The notes under the pieces are model-generated. The model made no database searches. It worked only from the letters and a program-made list of their open reading frames with translations, and was not told where the DNA came from. Shown here piece after piece: positions 47,782 to 58,380 of a stretch of DNA of 64,000 nucleotides. Made by a program: the position numbers and the translations under genes. Position 1 is the first letter of the stretch. Each line of letters opens with the position of its first letter. The stretch lies in contig VTFK01000003.1 in assembly GCA_009617715.1 (NCBI GenBank), positions 2,108,001 to 2,172,000 on the forward strand, read 5' to 3'. Source of the stretch: Plectrocnemia conspersa (Eukaryota > Arthropoda > Insecta > Trichoptera > Polycentropodidae).

Positions 47782-47981
47782 TAATTTTAAAATGAATTAA
47801 TATTTTAATATGTTTGAAAGTGCTTGTTATTATTTTTTGTAATTTTTGTTGATTTATGTAATATGTATTAGCTTATAATATTGAAAAAATATTAAATATA
47901 TATTTTTTAAAGTATTATTATATTTATTTTATATCAAAAATCATCATTTCATAAACACCCTAACGCCATTGGAGCATACAT

Positions 47982-49278
47982 ATATAATAAATATTGCGAG
48001 TACACACAAAAATATAGCAATAATAAAAATATATTCACTCAATGAATTAAAAATATTTACCCAAAATATCTTTGGTTGAACTCTAATGTCCTCAGCCCTG
48101 AGGGCTAAGATCATCGTCATCATTAATAATTAACTAATAAAATGAGAACAAAGTTTAATTTCATATAAGTTGGAATTCTACAATGCCAGTAATATCGCGA
48201 TAACCCTGTTAACACTATATTTGCATGTGCAAACTCACATTATAAGTTACTTTTTAATTAGTGATAATCAGTGTAAATGTAGTATTTTATATTTGTATTT
48301 AGGAAAAAAAGTAGTTTTATTAAAATAAACTATTTTTTAAAACTTTTATGATTTTTAAATAGTTAACAAATATACATTTTCTATTTGTAATTATAAAAAT
48401 AATATTGCAATTGAGTTATTTATCCGCAAATATTAAAATCTAATGGCTGCTAAATCAGATGCTAGGACCAAAAAATCTAACCTAGCTGTCAACGCAGACC
48501 TGTCAGTGTAAATACACAATCGTTATTTTGATGAATCATTTGAGATAAGTTTAAATAAACATTAATTTTGAAAGAAAGAAAGAAAACTACATGTAAGGAT
48601 ATCGTTTTATGAAAATATACAAAATTGACCATAACAAAATTATTATAATTGTTTTTGGTCCAAATATTAGAGGAGAAACGTTCATAATGCAACATATTAC
48701 CTATATAATCGACATAATAACATATGCTATATGTATATACATTAACACTAATGTCAAATGAAAGGGTGCTTCTGGGCAATTCGTTGGTTGCTACTTTAAT
48801 TGTGTTCCTAATATCTAATCAATATCAACTACACACTTCAGTTCCCATATTACCTGCAATTATTTTGTTTTATAAAGAACATACTTATGGTTGCTCTAAG
48901 TGAATAGCTTGAATTTGGCCATTCTTTAAAAAAAATGATCACAAAGAACAAATGTTGATAAAACTCCTTAATGTAGGAATATGATATTTTGACACACTCG
49001 GAATGAAATGTTTTTTTTGACACAATACTGGGTTTTTTTTTTAAATTATGTATGCAATTGTATTTGCAATTGACTTTTGCTCACTTATATGTTACTTTCT
49101 TTCGACACTATCACTATAGGCACATATTATTATGAAAAAGTCATATCCTCACGTTCAATATCTAGCGACAATTATATATAAGAATATAATTTTTCGTAAT
49201 GTTATTCACTATCGTATAAAACTCTTACTATTTTTAAATATTTTTCAATACTAATGATAATTTTGATGTATTGCAAAT
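47982..49278. other. Spacer of the inverted duplication, left part
   Basis: AT-rich DNA, no gene recognised. Confidence 0.6.
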
Positions 49279-49580
49279 GGAAAAACTCACTTTTTGGTCT
49301 CGGTGCTCGTCGACAGAACTGAAAATTTGAAGATTTCATTACAAAGATTGTTTTATGATTCTTGATATAGTTCAATCAATGTGTTATTCTAATCCTTACA
49401 CACAATATGTATATATTTATTTTAGTTTAAACGTACCTAGTTAATTAGCGATCCGAATATCCGAATCAGTTAAATCGAACGAGGCACATGAAAAATTAAT
49501 TAAAATGGTTGTCACGTTGCTGTCGGCCATCTTATTTTTTATTTAAATGCTTAATTTTCATTGGTCGACAGTCAGAGCCT
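49279..49580 (+). repeat. Dispersed repeat A, copy 2
   Basis: Second copy of the 5,222-5,720 repeat, same orientation, without the internal duplication. It keeps 'aaaaactcactttt', 'ttgaagatttcattac', 'gttgtcacg.tgctgtcggcc' and 'attggtcga'. No pseudogene like that at 6.4-7.4 kb follows here. Confidence 0.7.
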
Positions 49581-49794
49581 CCAATTAAAAACAAAAGAAT
49601 TTATCACTGGGAGCTGGAAATTAATCGAGCTAAAACAATTTTTATTTTTATTAATTATAAAAAAATATATTTTCCTTTGTTTAGATTTATTTATTTAAAT
49701 TAAATTAAGACCATCGTAACAAGTTACCCTAATGCTTCACGATGGTCGAAAACATTAATTGTATTATTTTAATACACAAAAAATATATACATAT

Positions 49795-49892
49795 CAGTGG
49801 CGGTCGGTGAAATACTTTCCTTCTCGATCGCTCGCGTGTTAGTAACTAGAGTGAAAGAGATGGGGAGGAAAGTATTTCACCGACCGCCACTG
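49795..49892. mobile_element. hAT-type mini-MITE, 98 bases, with intact target duplication
   Basis: Perfect inverted ends of about 26 bases start CAGTGGCGGTCGGTGAAATA and end with the complement. The flanks are an 8-base direct repeat atacatat (49,787-49,794 and 49,893-49,900). End sequence and duplication length fit hAT. A related, more worn sequence lies at 59,395-59,500. Confidence 0.88.
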
Positions 49893-49900
49893 ATACATAT

Positions 49901-51049
49901 GTATATATAATTAAAATAATATAAATAATAATATAAAATAATACATATAAAGAAGCAACCAAAAAATCATAAAATATTAAAATTAAATGATACGAACCGG
50001 GCCGACTTCTCGTAGCTGACATTACACAGGTCAATATGCAATGCCAGCGTATTAAGAACCGGATGGCCACAGCCATAGGCGAGATGGCAAGTGCGGACCT
50101 TATAACTCCAACAGCCATCAAAAGAAAATGCGATCGTGATTCTCGAAGATGTTCTGGAACCCAAAACTAGAATTCCTCGAGAATAGCTAGATTGTCAACA
50201 GCACCCTTCAGTGATTTGAACAATTGCTTAGCGATATACAACTTACGGATAATAACCATATGTCCTTTTATAAAGGTATCTTAAAAATCTTTTTTGAATC
50301 TTTTCGACTAAAAGGGAATATTTTGTTATTCGGAGATTCTAAATTATAGATCCTGATTGAAGAATGATACAAACGAAGATGTCATAGAGAACGAAAATAA
50401 CTGGCGGATCATTAAAGTAAAAGGCGTTTCTTATAAATGCATATATTATTTATACACCGACCGTTCATACAAAGCGATACTATTAACAAAGGAACAAATT
50501 GAACTTAGAGCGTTTCATTTTAAAGCGAGCGCGTCCAAAAACGATGGCTTAGAACAATTATATATAAGATAAATAATCTATAATTGTGATGGCTTAGAAC
50601 AATTATATATAAGATAAATAATCTATAATTGTGATTGCTTAGAACAATTATATATAAGATAAATAATCCATAATTGTTTAAGTAATAATTTAATGTATAA
50701 TATTGTATATAAAAAATATTTTGTGAATTAATGAAGATTCGGTAAATTGGTTATCTGGAAAATGGTCTCTCGGAATTTTGCCATTTCTGAATTTAGTCTT
50801 TCTGGGAATGTGCTATTTGAAGTAGCTGAAAATATCCGAACTTTAGAACTATTGTCCGGATTTACAATTTGAGTAAACCCCAGTTATACATTTTGTTATT
50901 GTTTTAATCTTTTTAGCTCTAAGTCTGACTTCTCAGAGTGAACCTAGGTTATCGATGACCCAGCTTAGGTTCAACCCAGGTCAAAGATATTTTGGTTAAT
51001 TATTTTTAATTTATTGAATATATTTTCGTGAGTACTCACAATGTTCATT
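49901..51049. other. Spacer of the inverted duplication, right part
   Basis: Contains GC-richer sequence at 49,985-50,170 and a 71-codon open frame at 50,357-50,572 (+; includes WRIIKVKGVSYKCIYYLYTD) that matches no family I recognise and could be transposon-derived. The 45-base tandem array at 50,543-50,677 overlaps the end of that frame. Confidence 0.5.
50543..50677. repeat. Three tandem copies of a 45-base unit
   Basis: Units at 50,543-50,587, 50,588-50,632 and 50,633-50,677 each begin gat(g/t)gcttagaacaattat and end ataattgt. Units 1 and 2 are identical; unit 3 differs at two positions. Near identity points to recent expansion. Confidence 0.95.
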
Positions 51050-51249
51050 ATATAGTACCAATGAGTTCAAGGTATTTATGAAAGGACGTTTTTTTAATAT
51101 AAAATAAATATAATAATACTTTAAAAAATATATATTTAATATATTTTCAATATTATAAGCTAATATATATTACATAAATCAACAAAAATTACAAAAAATA
51201 ATAACAAGCACTTTCAAACATATTAAAATATTAATTCATTTTAAAATTA

Positions 51250-51897
51250 TCAATGATGAATATTGTGATGATGGAAATCGTTCAACTCATTATGATCGTA
51301 CAATTGCTGATTTCCACCAGTAGTTCTTACTTCAGCCTTAAATCTACACAAAAATAAATAACATATACTGAAATAATTTTAATTACAATAGTAATAGAAG
51401 CAATTACCCATCTTGATCATTGGCCGTATAAGTCACAGTCCTGGTTGAACCATCGGGTTGAACCAAAGAATATTCTCCCTGTACAGAGTCACCATCCCTT
51501 GATTCTGTATGACTCTTTTCATCCCCAGTTACATCATCAGCCACCATGTAATTGTATTGATAACGGGGATAAGCCTTGAAAATCACCATATCTATTAATA
51601 TTATTTCTTTATTGAATAGTTTTTATACTAATTAAACTTACATGGGCATGTTCATGATCTTCGTGATTAAACTCATGAGATTGGATGCTGTGATCTAGAG
51701 TAATGCTTTGAGACGATTCTCCATGTCCTGAAGAACCATGGAGAGATGAATGATCAAAATCATGAATCACTCCAGCAGTAACCACAGCCACCAATGCGAA
51801 CAATACTGCGATCTATAATGTTTATTTAAATTTAACACAATATATATTTAAAAACTAAACCACTGAACAGGTTCACTATTCTCACTTTGAAACACAT
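51250..51897 (-). CDS. CPR-11: RR-2 cuticular protein, inverted duplicate of CPR-10, about 147 aa
   Basis: Minus-strand exons: 51,886-51,897 (Met-Cys-Phe-Lys); 51,642-51,812; 51,408-51,574; 51,250-51,343. Exon sizes equal those of CPR-10 (12, 171, 167, 94). Signal peptide [18 protein letters not shown]; the first exon differs from MYSK by two changes. The linker is [14 protein letters not shown] then [12 protein letters not shown]. The RR-2 exon translates identically to CPR-10, and the tail has [13 protein letters not shown]. All splice sites are intact, so both copies are probably expressed. Identity in coding sequence with drift in upstream DNA points to recent duplication or ongoing gene conversion between arms. 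Confidence 0.93.
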
Positions 51898-51973
51898 AGT
51901 TGGTTTGTTTGGTTTCTATGTTAGTTACACGACAAAGCTCAAGTTGACACTGAAGTTGCTGAAAAATTTCGTT

Positions 51974-51981
51974 CTTTTATA
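51974..51981 (-). promoter_or_regulatory. TATA box of CPR-11
   Basis: TATAAAAG on the minus strand, 76 bases upstream of the ATG, matching CPR-10. Confidence 0.8.
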
Positions 51982-52615
51982 TGGTGTTTTCTTAATTTTT
52001 GACATAAGTATTTTTTCTTTATGTACAGTCTCTTTTTAGTTGGTCATACCGTGAAGCAATTTAGACATGCAGGTGATGGTAGAAGTGGCTAAACAGTTTG
52101 AATGGTATATTAATTAATTAAATTTACATACGTGTTGCTAAATAGAACTTTTGCATATATATGCGATAATAAACATTGTAATTGAGGCAAAAAACACATA
52201 ATGATCAACAGTATTGTTCCTGATTTTATATATAATAGTGTAATCCAAATATGTGTACCGGGCATGTAATTTATTTATCAGTAATGTTAGTACAGTGTAT
52301 TACACGGATCTTGGCTCATTTATGTTATACACAATGTCTGAAGAAATAAAGAGGGTATGCCTTTTTGACCCGTTTTTTATGTAATTGCCTGAGTTATATC
52401 TATTAATTAACCTTTTTTTAATTTTATACAACACATTCATATAAATTAAAGATTTTTTTTACAGAACAAGATAAATTTAAAAAAGTGTATACTTAGACTT
52501 TTGTGTATGTATATGGTACTAATACTAAAATCAATGTTCGTTAGCTTGTAGTAGAGCCCTTTATTTTATATAAATTAAGATCTATAAATTATAACCGTTT
52601 TTTTATTATTATGTT

Positions 52616-53035
52616 TTCGAGTTTTAGGAACAAGTTAGTTTGATTTATAACTATTGAGGCACTTAGTAGATCTCTTTGGTATATATTTTAATTGCATATT
52701 TTTTAGACTTATGTATTAATATAAATTAGATAACAGTGTCTGGAGTTAGTGTCAAAATGTTGTATATACAATAGTCCAAATTAGTCGTAGTTGTGTAACA
52801 GTAGTTTTGATGGAAAGTAGTTTTGAAGGGTAAGGTCATTAAAGATGTTTTGGCGTTGCTCGTAATGAGTATTTGTGTGCAAAGTCTGAATTTAAGAAAT
52901 CCTTTAATACGGTTTTTGCGAGTGTATTTGTAAAGAAAAATTAAAAACATTTTTAAATCACGCGAAAAATTGAAATGCCTAATATTCTTCATTAAACAAA
53001 TAAAAAATCATGTATGTAAGTGATGAAATGTATTT
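52616..53035. other. Gap between duplication arm and hAT-like fossil
   Basis: AT-rich, no gene recognised; it may be the decayed 5' part of the transposase fossil that follows. Confidence 0.5.
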
Positions 53036-53640
53036 AAAGAAATTGTTGAATCTAAAAATATAATTTCATTGATAATTGATGAATGAACCACCATAAGCAA
53101 AAGAAGCACCCTCATTTTGTATATTCAATGCTGTATCGAAAGTGCTTAATTTATTTTTGGACTTCATCGAACTTGAGAACTTAACGACAAATGGAATACT
53201 TGAATCCTTGCTGCAATGTGTTGATTTTTATGGAATAACAATAGATTATTAAAAAAAATATTTAGTTTCGGGACCATGCGACAGCGCTGCTATGATGTTG
53301 GGATGTAAAAGGGGAGTGAAAAAATTCCTGACAGAAATTTCTTTCCGTTATAGTTTGGCATTGTGCTAATCAAAGAATTATCAGTAATTGATATTGTAAA
53401 GAAAATTTCAGGGATCAATAGATAAACTTTATATTTTATATCATGCGTCGCCGAAAAATAATAAAGTTGCATTTATGTGCAAAATCACTAGGCGTTGAGG
53501 TGTTGAAAATTGAAAGAGTTTTAAGTTTTTGTTCAGCTGTGCGTCATTCTGAAGAAACGATAAATGATCCTACAATAGATAAAAATGATGTCTTAAGGAA
53601 AAATAACGAATGCAGGCTTTTAATTGGATGTGAAGCTGTA
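53036..53640 (+). pseudogene. Fossil hAT-like transposase
   Basis: Blocks typical of hAT-type transposases (also seen in the ZBED/ZMYM-like host genes derived from them) follow in order but in three frames. At 53,066 comes SLIIDE, an in-frame TGA in place of Ser, then TTISKRSTLILYIQC. At 53,158 comes LDFIELENLTTNGILESLL, and at 53,277 CDSAAMMLGCKRGVKKFL. In intact relatives these are the 'DEST' block with a catalytic Asp and the 'DGASVM.G...GV...L' block. At 53,440-53,640 an open stretch (KLHLCAKSLGVEVLKIERVL) probably continues it. At least two frameshifts and one stop make it dead. It may have been the source for the hAT MITEs nearby, although no matching terminal repeat was found here. Confidence 0.7.
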
Positions 53641-54429
53641 CATTGAAAATCGAAAAATAAATGCACTAGTCCAAGTTTTTGAAGAAAGAAAACATAATTT
53701 TGGACAGGGACGTCATTTCAGCATTTTCCAGGGGGAGGGGGGCAAAAGTTGGCCAGTCAGTGATCGTTATTTTAATATTTCGATTTCTATTTATAATACA
53801 AATTGTACGTCCGTAGAAAATATGTCAAATTTTGTGATTTGGACTTCAAATAAACGCGTTAATTTACATCGGTATTGAATTGTACAAATTGTACTAACAG
53901 GAAAAAAATAATATATGAACACATAGTGCATTATTACGAGCCCTATGCGCGAGATATCATGAGATTTCGCACAAAACAATTGCCGACAGGCAACTCTTGT
54001 TTTATCTATCATCTAGTTTTCTTCCTCGTCTAGTTTTATTTTAATTTTTATTATTTTGTGTTATGCACGACAGACAGAACACCTATCGTATGATTAGGAG
54101 CACATATCATAGAAACATATCATAAAAAGTCTCGAAGATTAAGTACGTGTTTGGTATTTCATAGTTGCCAAACGCGCTTCGTTTGCATTCCGGGCAACAT
54201 AAAATATTGTAGATATTATTTGAAAATATAATATTATAATTATAAATAAATATTGAATAAACTAATATTATTAATATTGTTATAAAATAACAATAGAATA
54301 TAAGTACCTACGTATTTATTTTATTCTATTACCTATTTTACTCAGTTTTTTTTTAAATTTATAATATCGTTTATATGCAATCTATTTTATTTATGTATTT
54401 AATTAATCAAATAAATTGAAGTACTTTTA
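53641..54429. other. Intergenic region
   Basis: No gene recognised; a short G run (gggggaggggggc) lies at 53,731. Confidence 0.5.
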
Positions 54430-54900
54430 GCACCGTTTTAGCCCGGGTGTTGTTTCCGCCGTGCACGCGTTTCAGAGTTCGCCGTATTAGGACAGCATCA
54501 AATTCGCGGGTACTTTATGCCGAATGGTCGATCGAGTGGAGTACGCCACCAAACGATTGCGGCGCCGAAACGATGCAACATTGTCCATTTATATTAGGGC
54601 AGCATAGGTGTGAGAACGTCTTTAGGTGCGCAGTTCAGACCGCTCGCACGTTGCGGAATCGGGTACGGATGGAAATATGTGGACTTGCGGACAATCTGAG
54701 TCCGCTCTATTGGGATCACATGAAGAGAATGTCGTCGGCCATTCTATCGGCGATCCTTGTTCTGTCGAGATTCACATTATTGGTCCGTCCCAGGTCCGTA
54801 CGTGGTACGGACGACGTGCTCTGTAGGATTAGGAACGCAGAGAAAGAAAGATGTATATCGGTCTAAGCGACTGCAGCGCTACGTGGTGACGCTTCGTGGA
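54430..54900. other. GC-rich block, possible retrotransposon remnant
   Basis: About 470 bases are far richer in G, C and CpG than the surroundings. Frames are open in more than one register, the longest 139 codons (54,447-54,866, +). It contains DCGAETMQHCPF, loosely like the Cys/His motif after the reverse transcriptase of R1-type non-LTR elements (C..C..ET..H....C), but no other retrotransposon block is visible. I treat the origin as unknown: a foreign or transposon-derived insert is more likely than a host exon. Confidence 0.35.
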
Positions 54901-54959
54901 AAATATTTTCAACTGTTCTACACAGATGGGGTATTTATTATTTTTTTATAAATAAAATA

Positions 54960-57545
54960 ATATTTAGATAAAAATAAAATATAGGTGACATCTGTTGAAA
55001 GTTTGTAAAACTAATAATATATATGTACATTTTTTTTTATTCTAAATGTACACATTATTTTTTTAATATCTAGTGAAAATAGCTTTGCTTAGACATTTTG
55101 TAATTGGAAACTGTAATATAAAATAAGTAGATACAAATTTTGTTTTATTTGTATACCAGTACATTCCATAAATTAATTAATATTCTAATTCTTTACCATA
55201 AACATATGATTTTCAGTCTAAGGTTAAAAATAGTAATAAATAAGAGCAAGCCACATACTGCTGAACGTGAATCCCACTAGATGAATCGCAATTTATCCCT
55301 AAAGATTTGAAATTTAAAATGGTAATATTTTAAACTTAAAAGGCACGTTATGTTACTAAGTAGCGTTGAGACTCTTACATTTAAAACCAATTTGTGTGAC
55401 GGCATTCCAGATGGTTTAAAGAAGAAAAAAAGTGCACAAAAGCAAATGAAACCATTATATTTTTTTTTTACAATTTTGGCGTTGTAGTGAAACGCTAAGT
55501 ATATACAGGGTCGCCTAACCAAGCATAAATTGTTACACAATTATTTTCGACCTATGCTCAACATTTTTATTTTTACATTTTAGGTTTTGTAGCATTTTAA
55601 TTACTAAATTTTATTAGCTATTAAAATACATTAAAAGTAAAAATATTTTTCGAAAGTCAACGTAACACTTTTACAATTGTGCAGTACTTGAAAAACGCGT
55701 ATATTAGAAGTTCCGTTTAATCTATACAATGAATAAATATTATAATATACAATAGTATATTGATGCATCATAGTAGCTTGATTGGTAGCAGATCAGACGA
55801 TCGAAGTGGAAGCTGCTGCTTATCTTATGTTCCCTCTGTGTCAATTCGTCATAATTTCTGCTAGATACGAGTTCAATGTTGAGCTCTCGTATATTTCAAG
55901 TAGGAAGCAAGGTGATACTCAATAAGTCAAAGTAGAAGTAGCAATGCCCAAATGAAACCATTTTTACATATCAACGATTCACTCCCCGAATGAATACTTT
56001 GAGACGAAGCTGAAATTTCGAATTATATTTTAAATATCGTATTAGACTTTTTAGTGTCTTCGTCCTGTGTTGCATAAATCTAGCAACAATGGAATTTGAT
56101 ACATTTCATTATTTAATATATTCCAAATAAAGGTTGCTGACTATTGTTACTATTGTCACACGTTATCCCGATATTTCTTACTTATGCCGTTCACAATAGA
56201 TCTCGTTACTGCTTGATCTGATTCCGTCAAGAAACATTTGTCACTAAAACAGCGTTTCTTTGCAAATTCAAGGTATAAAAATCCGTTGGATTATATTATT
56301 TTTTAACGAGTTTTGCACAAGTTTATTTTAACGCGATGACTGTGGATAATCGCTACACAATAATATATATCATGACAAAAATATGTAGAAATACAGAGAT
56401 AAAAACATGTACATAAAAAGAACACATTACAGTAAATTGTAATTTATTTTAACTAAGCAAGATGAATGTTCCTACATATGATCCTTTTAAATTCCTTTCA
56501 TAAAGAAATCTGCTTAATTATTATGGACAGACTATGGGTTTATGTCTTGACTCGTAAAGAATTATTGTTCATATACGTATTATTTAAAATATTTCTCAGT
56601 AAGGCACCGATTAAAATATTGTTGAAAGAAGCAGGTATGTATTTTCTTTTACATTTCTACTAGATTACCGACAGATAAGATTTCTTTTGAACTTCAGCAA
56701 CATCATTCTCAAGCTACATTACAATTTATAATTAAGTATTTGTATGCATATAATTTTACTTTAAAAATACAGTATAAATCATTACAAGCAATATATTTTT
56801 ATATATATATTTCAATGTTAAAATTAAGCAATAAGGGATTGGAAATTTTAGTCGGTTTTTTCTTAGTTTTTACAGCAACGATTTTTTTTATCGACTATGT
56901 GTTTTTATAATACTCTGGACAGCATTAATAAGAAAGTATGCCTACATTAAATTAAATTTAAATTAGTTATGAAATGCTTTATTATAAATATTGGTTTTAT
57001 ATATACATTTAATTTAATTTACACTTTATATCTTTATCATTCTTAGTTAAAAACAATAAACACTGTAATTCCGTAATGTGCACTAATGGCAAATATGCAT
57101 TTATAAAACTTTAATCTCAATTATTTTGAATAACAATAAAATATTTTTAGCACAGTTACATAATTTTTATTAACAAAGAAATGCTTGCACTAATTACGCA
57201 ATTATACTTAAAATATTTTCTAAAATTTTAAGATAATTAAAAGCATAAGATCTCGACGGTCAGTTACTGCAAACATTTTTGGTTTACATTTCCACACTAA
57301 ATTTGTGTAAGCAACATTTCTCTGTTTGCTCTGCTCACATCATTTAGGTCGTTAAGCTCCATTTGCAGCCGAGTTATTGCCAATTTTCCATAGCAAATCG
57401 TTTTTCAGTTGTTTAGAAAGAAACACAAAATCCGACAATACGTAATTGTTCAATGTTACATGCCACGCTTAACATATTTCTGATAATTTTGCGTAATGTC
57501 AACCACGCCAATATTTCCACACTTTTATTGCGTTTTTTTCATCAA
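54960..57545. other. Upstream region of CPR-12
   Basis: AT-rich, no gene recognised. Segments near 55,790-55,960 and 57,300-57,400 are less AT-rich and could hold control sites, but nothing specific can be supported. Confidence 0.55.
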
Positions 57546-57553
57546 TATAAAAG
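57546..57553 (+). promoter_or_regulatory. TATA box of CPR-12
   Basis: TATAAAAG followed by 'cga', 71 bases upstream of the first ATG; the string tataaaagcga is repeated at CPR-13. Confidence 0.85.
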
Positions 57554-57624
57554 CGATAGACATTTGATCGATAGGCACACTCAAACTTGGGTTTCAATTC
57601 AGAAACACAGGACAATCGAGAAAT

Positions 57625-58284
57625 ATGATGATCTGCAAAGTAAGCATGGCAATAACACATTTCATTTAATTTTTATTATATTTTTTTTTTTTTCTTTTAA
57701 AAATAGGTAGCCGTCGTTCTTGGTCTGGTAGCTGTAGCTATCGCTTGGCCACATGGACATGACGGTGGTCATCATGGAGGACACGGTCACGCCACATCTC
57801 ATCAAAACGTCCACAGATTTGATGGACCATCCCATGGATACACTGCTCCTGAACACGGAGATGGACATGGTCATGGTCACGGACACGGACATGGACATGG
57901 ACACTACTACGATGAACATGTAAATATAAATTAAAAATCACTACTCAAGTATACCAATAATTTACTGAACATATTTAAAGGCCCATCCTGGATACAAATT
58001 CGAATATGGCGTGAATGACCACCATACTGGTGATAAGAAGAGCCAATCTGAGCACAGAGATGGTGATAATGTCAAGGGACATTATTCCCTTGTTGAACCA
58101 GACGGTTCCGTCAGGACTGTCCATTATCATGCCGACAAGCATGGGTATGTATTTTTGTTATATATGTATATTTTATCTAATAAAATCGCAATATAATATT
58201 TTTTATTTCAGATTCAACGCTGATGTTCACCGTACCCACAACACTCATCCAGCTCATTATCATACACATGATGGACACCATTAA
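57625..58284 (+). CDS. CPR-12: His/Gly-rich RR-2 cuticular protein, 4 exons, about 154 aa
   Basis: Exons: 57,625-57,639; 57,707-57,919; 57,981-58,144; 58,212-58,284. Two adjacent ATGs open the gene (MMICK or MICK); the second aligns with the single ATG of CPR-13, the first would be met first by scanning. Signal peptide [19 protein letters not shown]. The linker is [20 protein letters not shown], then a [12 protein letters not shown] run and YYDEH. The RR-2 core runs from [20 protein letters not shown] through [20 protein letters not shown] to [13 protein letters not shown]. The RR exon is 164 bases, one codon shorter than in most neighbours. Tandem duplicate of CPR-13. Poly(A) signal at 58,375. 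Confidence 0.94.
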
Positions 58285-58380
58285 GTTTTGACACCACTTG
58301 TTACATCGAAGATACCTGATAATTGTTATTTTTATGAAGTTTTGTTGTTTTATTTGCTCCAGATTATATGATTTAATAAA

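Larger units (their letters stand above)
46370..47980. repeat. Inverted segmental duplication, left arm (carries CPR-10)
   Basis: The arm matches 51,050-52,615 in inverted orientation, through the upstream DNA ('ttataat..ataataaagggctc', 'gggtcaaaaaggcata', 'aaatgaaccaagatccg'), the whole gene, and the 3' flank ('aaagtattattatatttatt'). Coding parts and introns are nearly identical, while the far upstream part has more small insertions and deletions. Confidence 0.9.
51050..52615. repeat. Inverted segmental duplication, right arm (carries CPR-11)
   Basis: Mirror copy of 46,370-47,980. The spacer between arms is about 3.1 kb and holds repeat A copy 2, a hAT MITE and the 45-base tandem array. 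Confidence 0.9.

Noticed and set aside
50100..50165. Possible viral or retroelement coding on either strand of the GC-richer block 49,985-50,170
   Set aside because: Both strands give only short frames and no recognisable protein block.
57625..57630. Choosing the second ATG of CPR-12 as the only start
   Set aside because: It aligns with CPR-13, but the first ATG is in frame and would be met first; both are recorded.
57662..57941. Minus-strand Met/Ser/Val-rich and His/Val-rich frames over CPR-12, and the same over CPR-13
   Set aside because: They are antisense shadows of the GHGH-coding repeats; the + strand carries signal peptide, splice sites and RR-2 domain.
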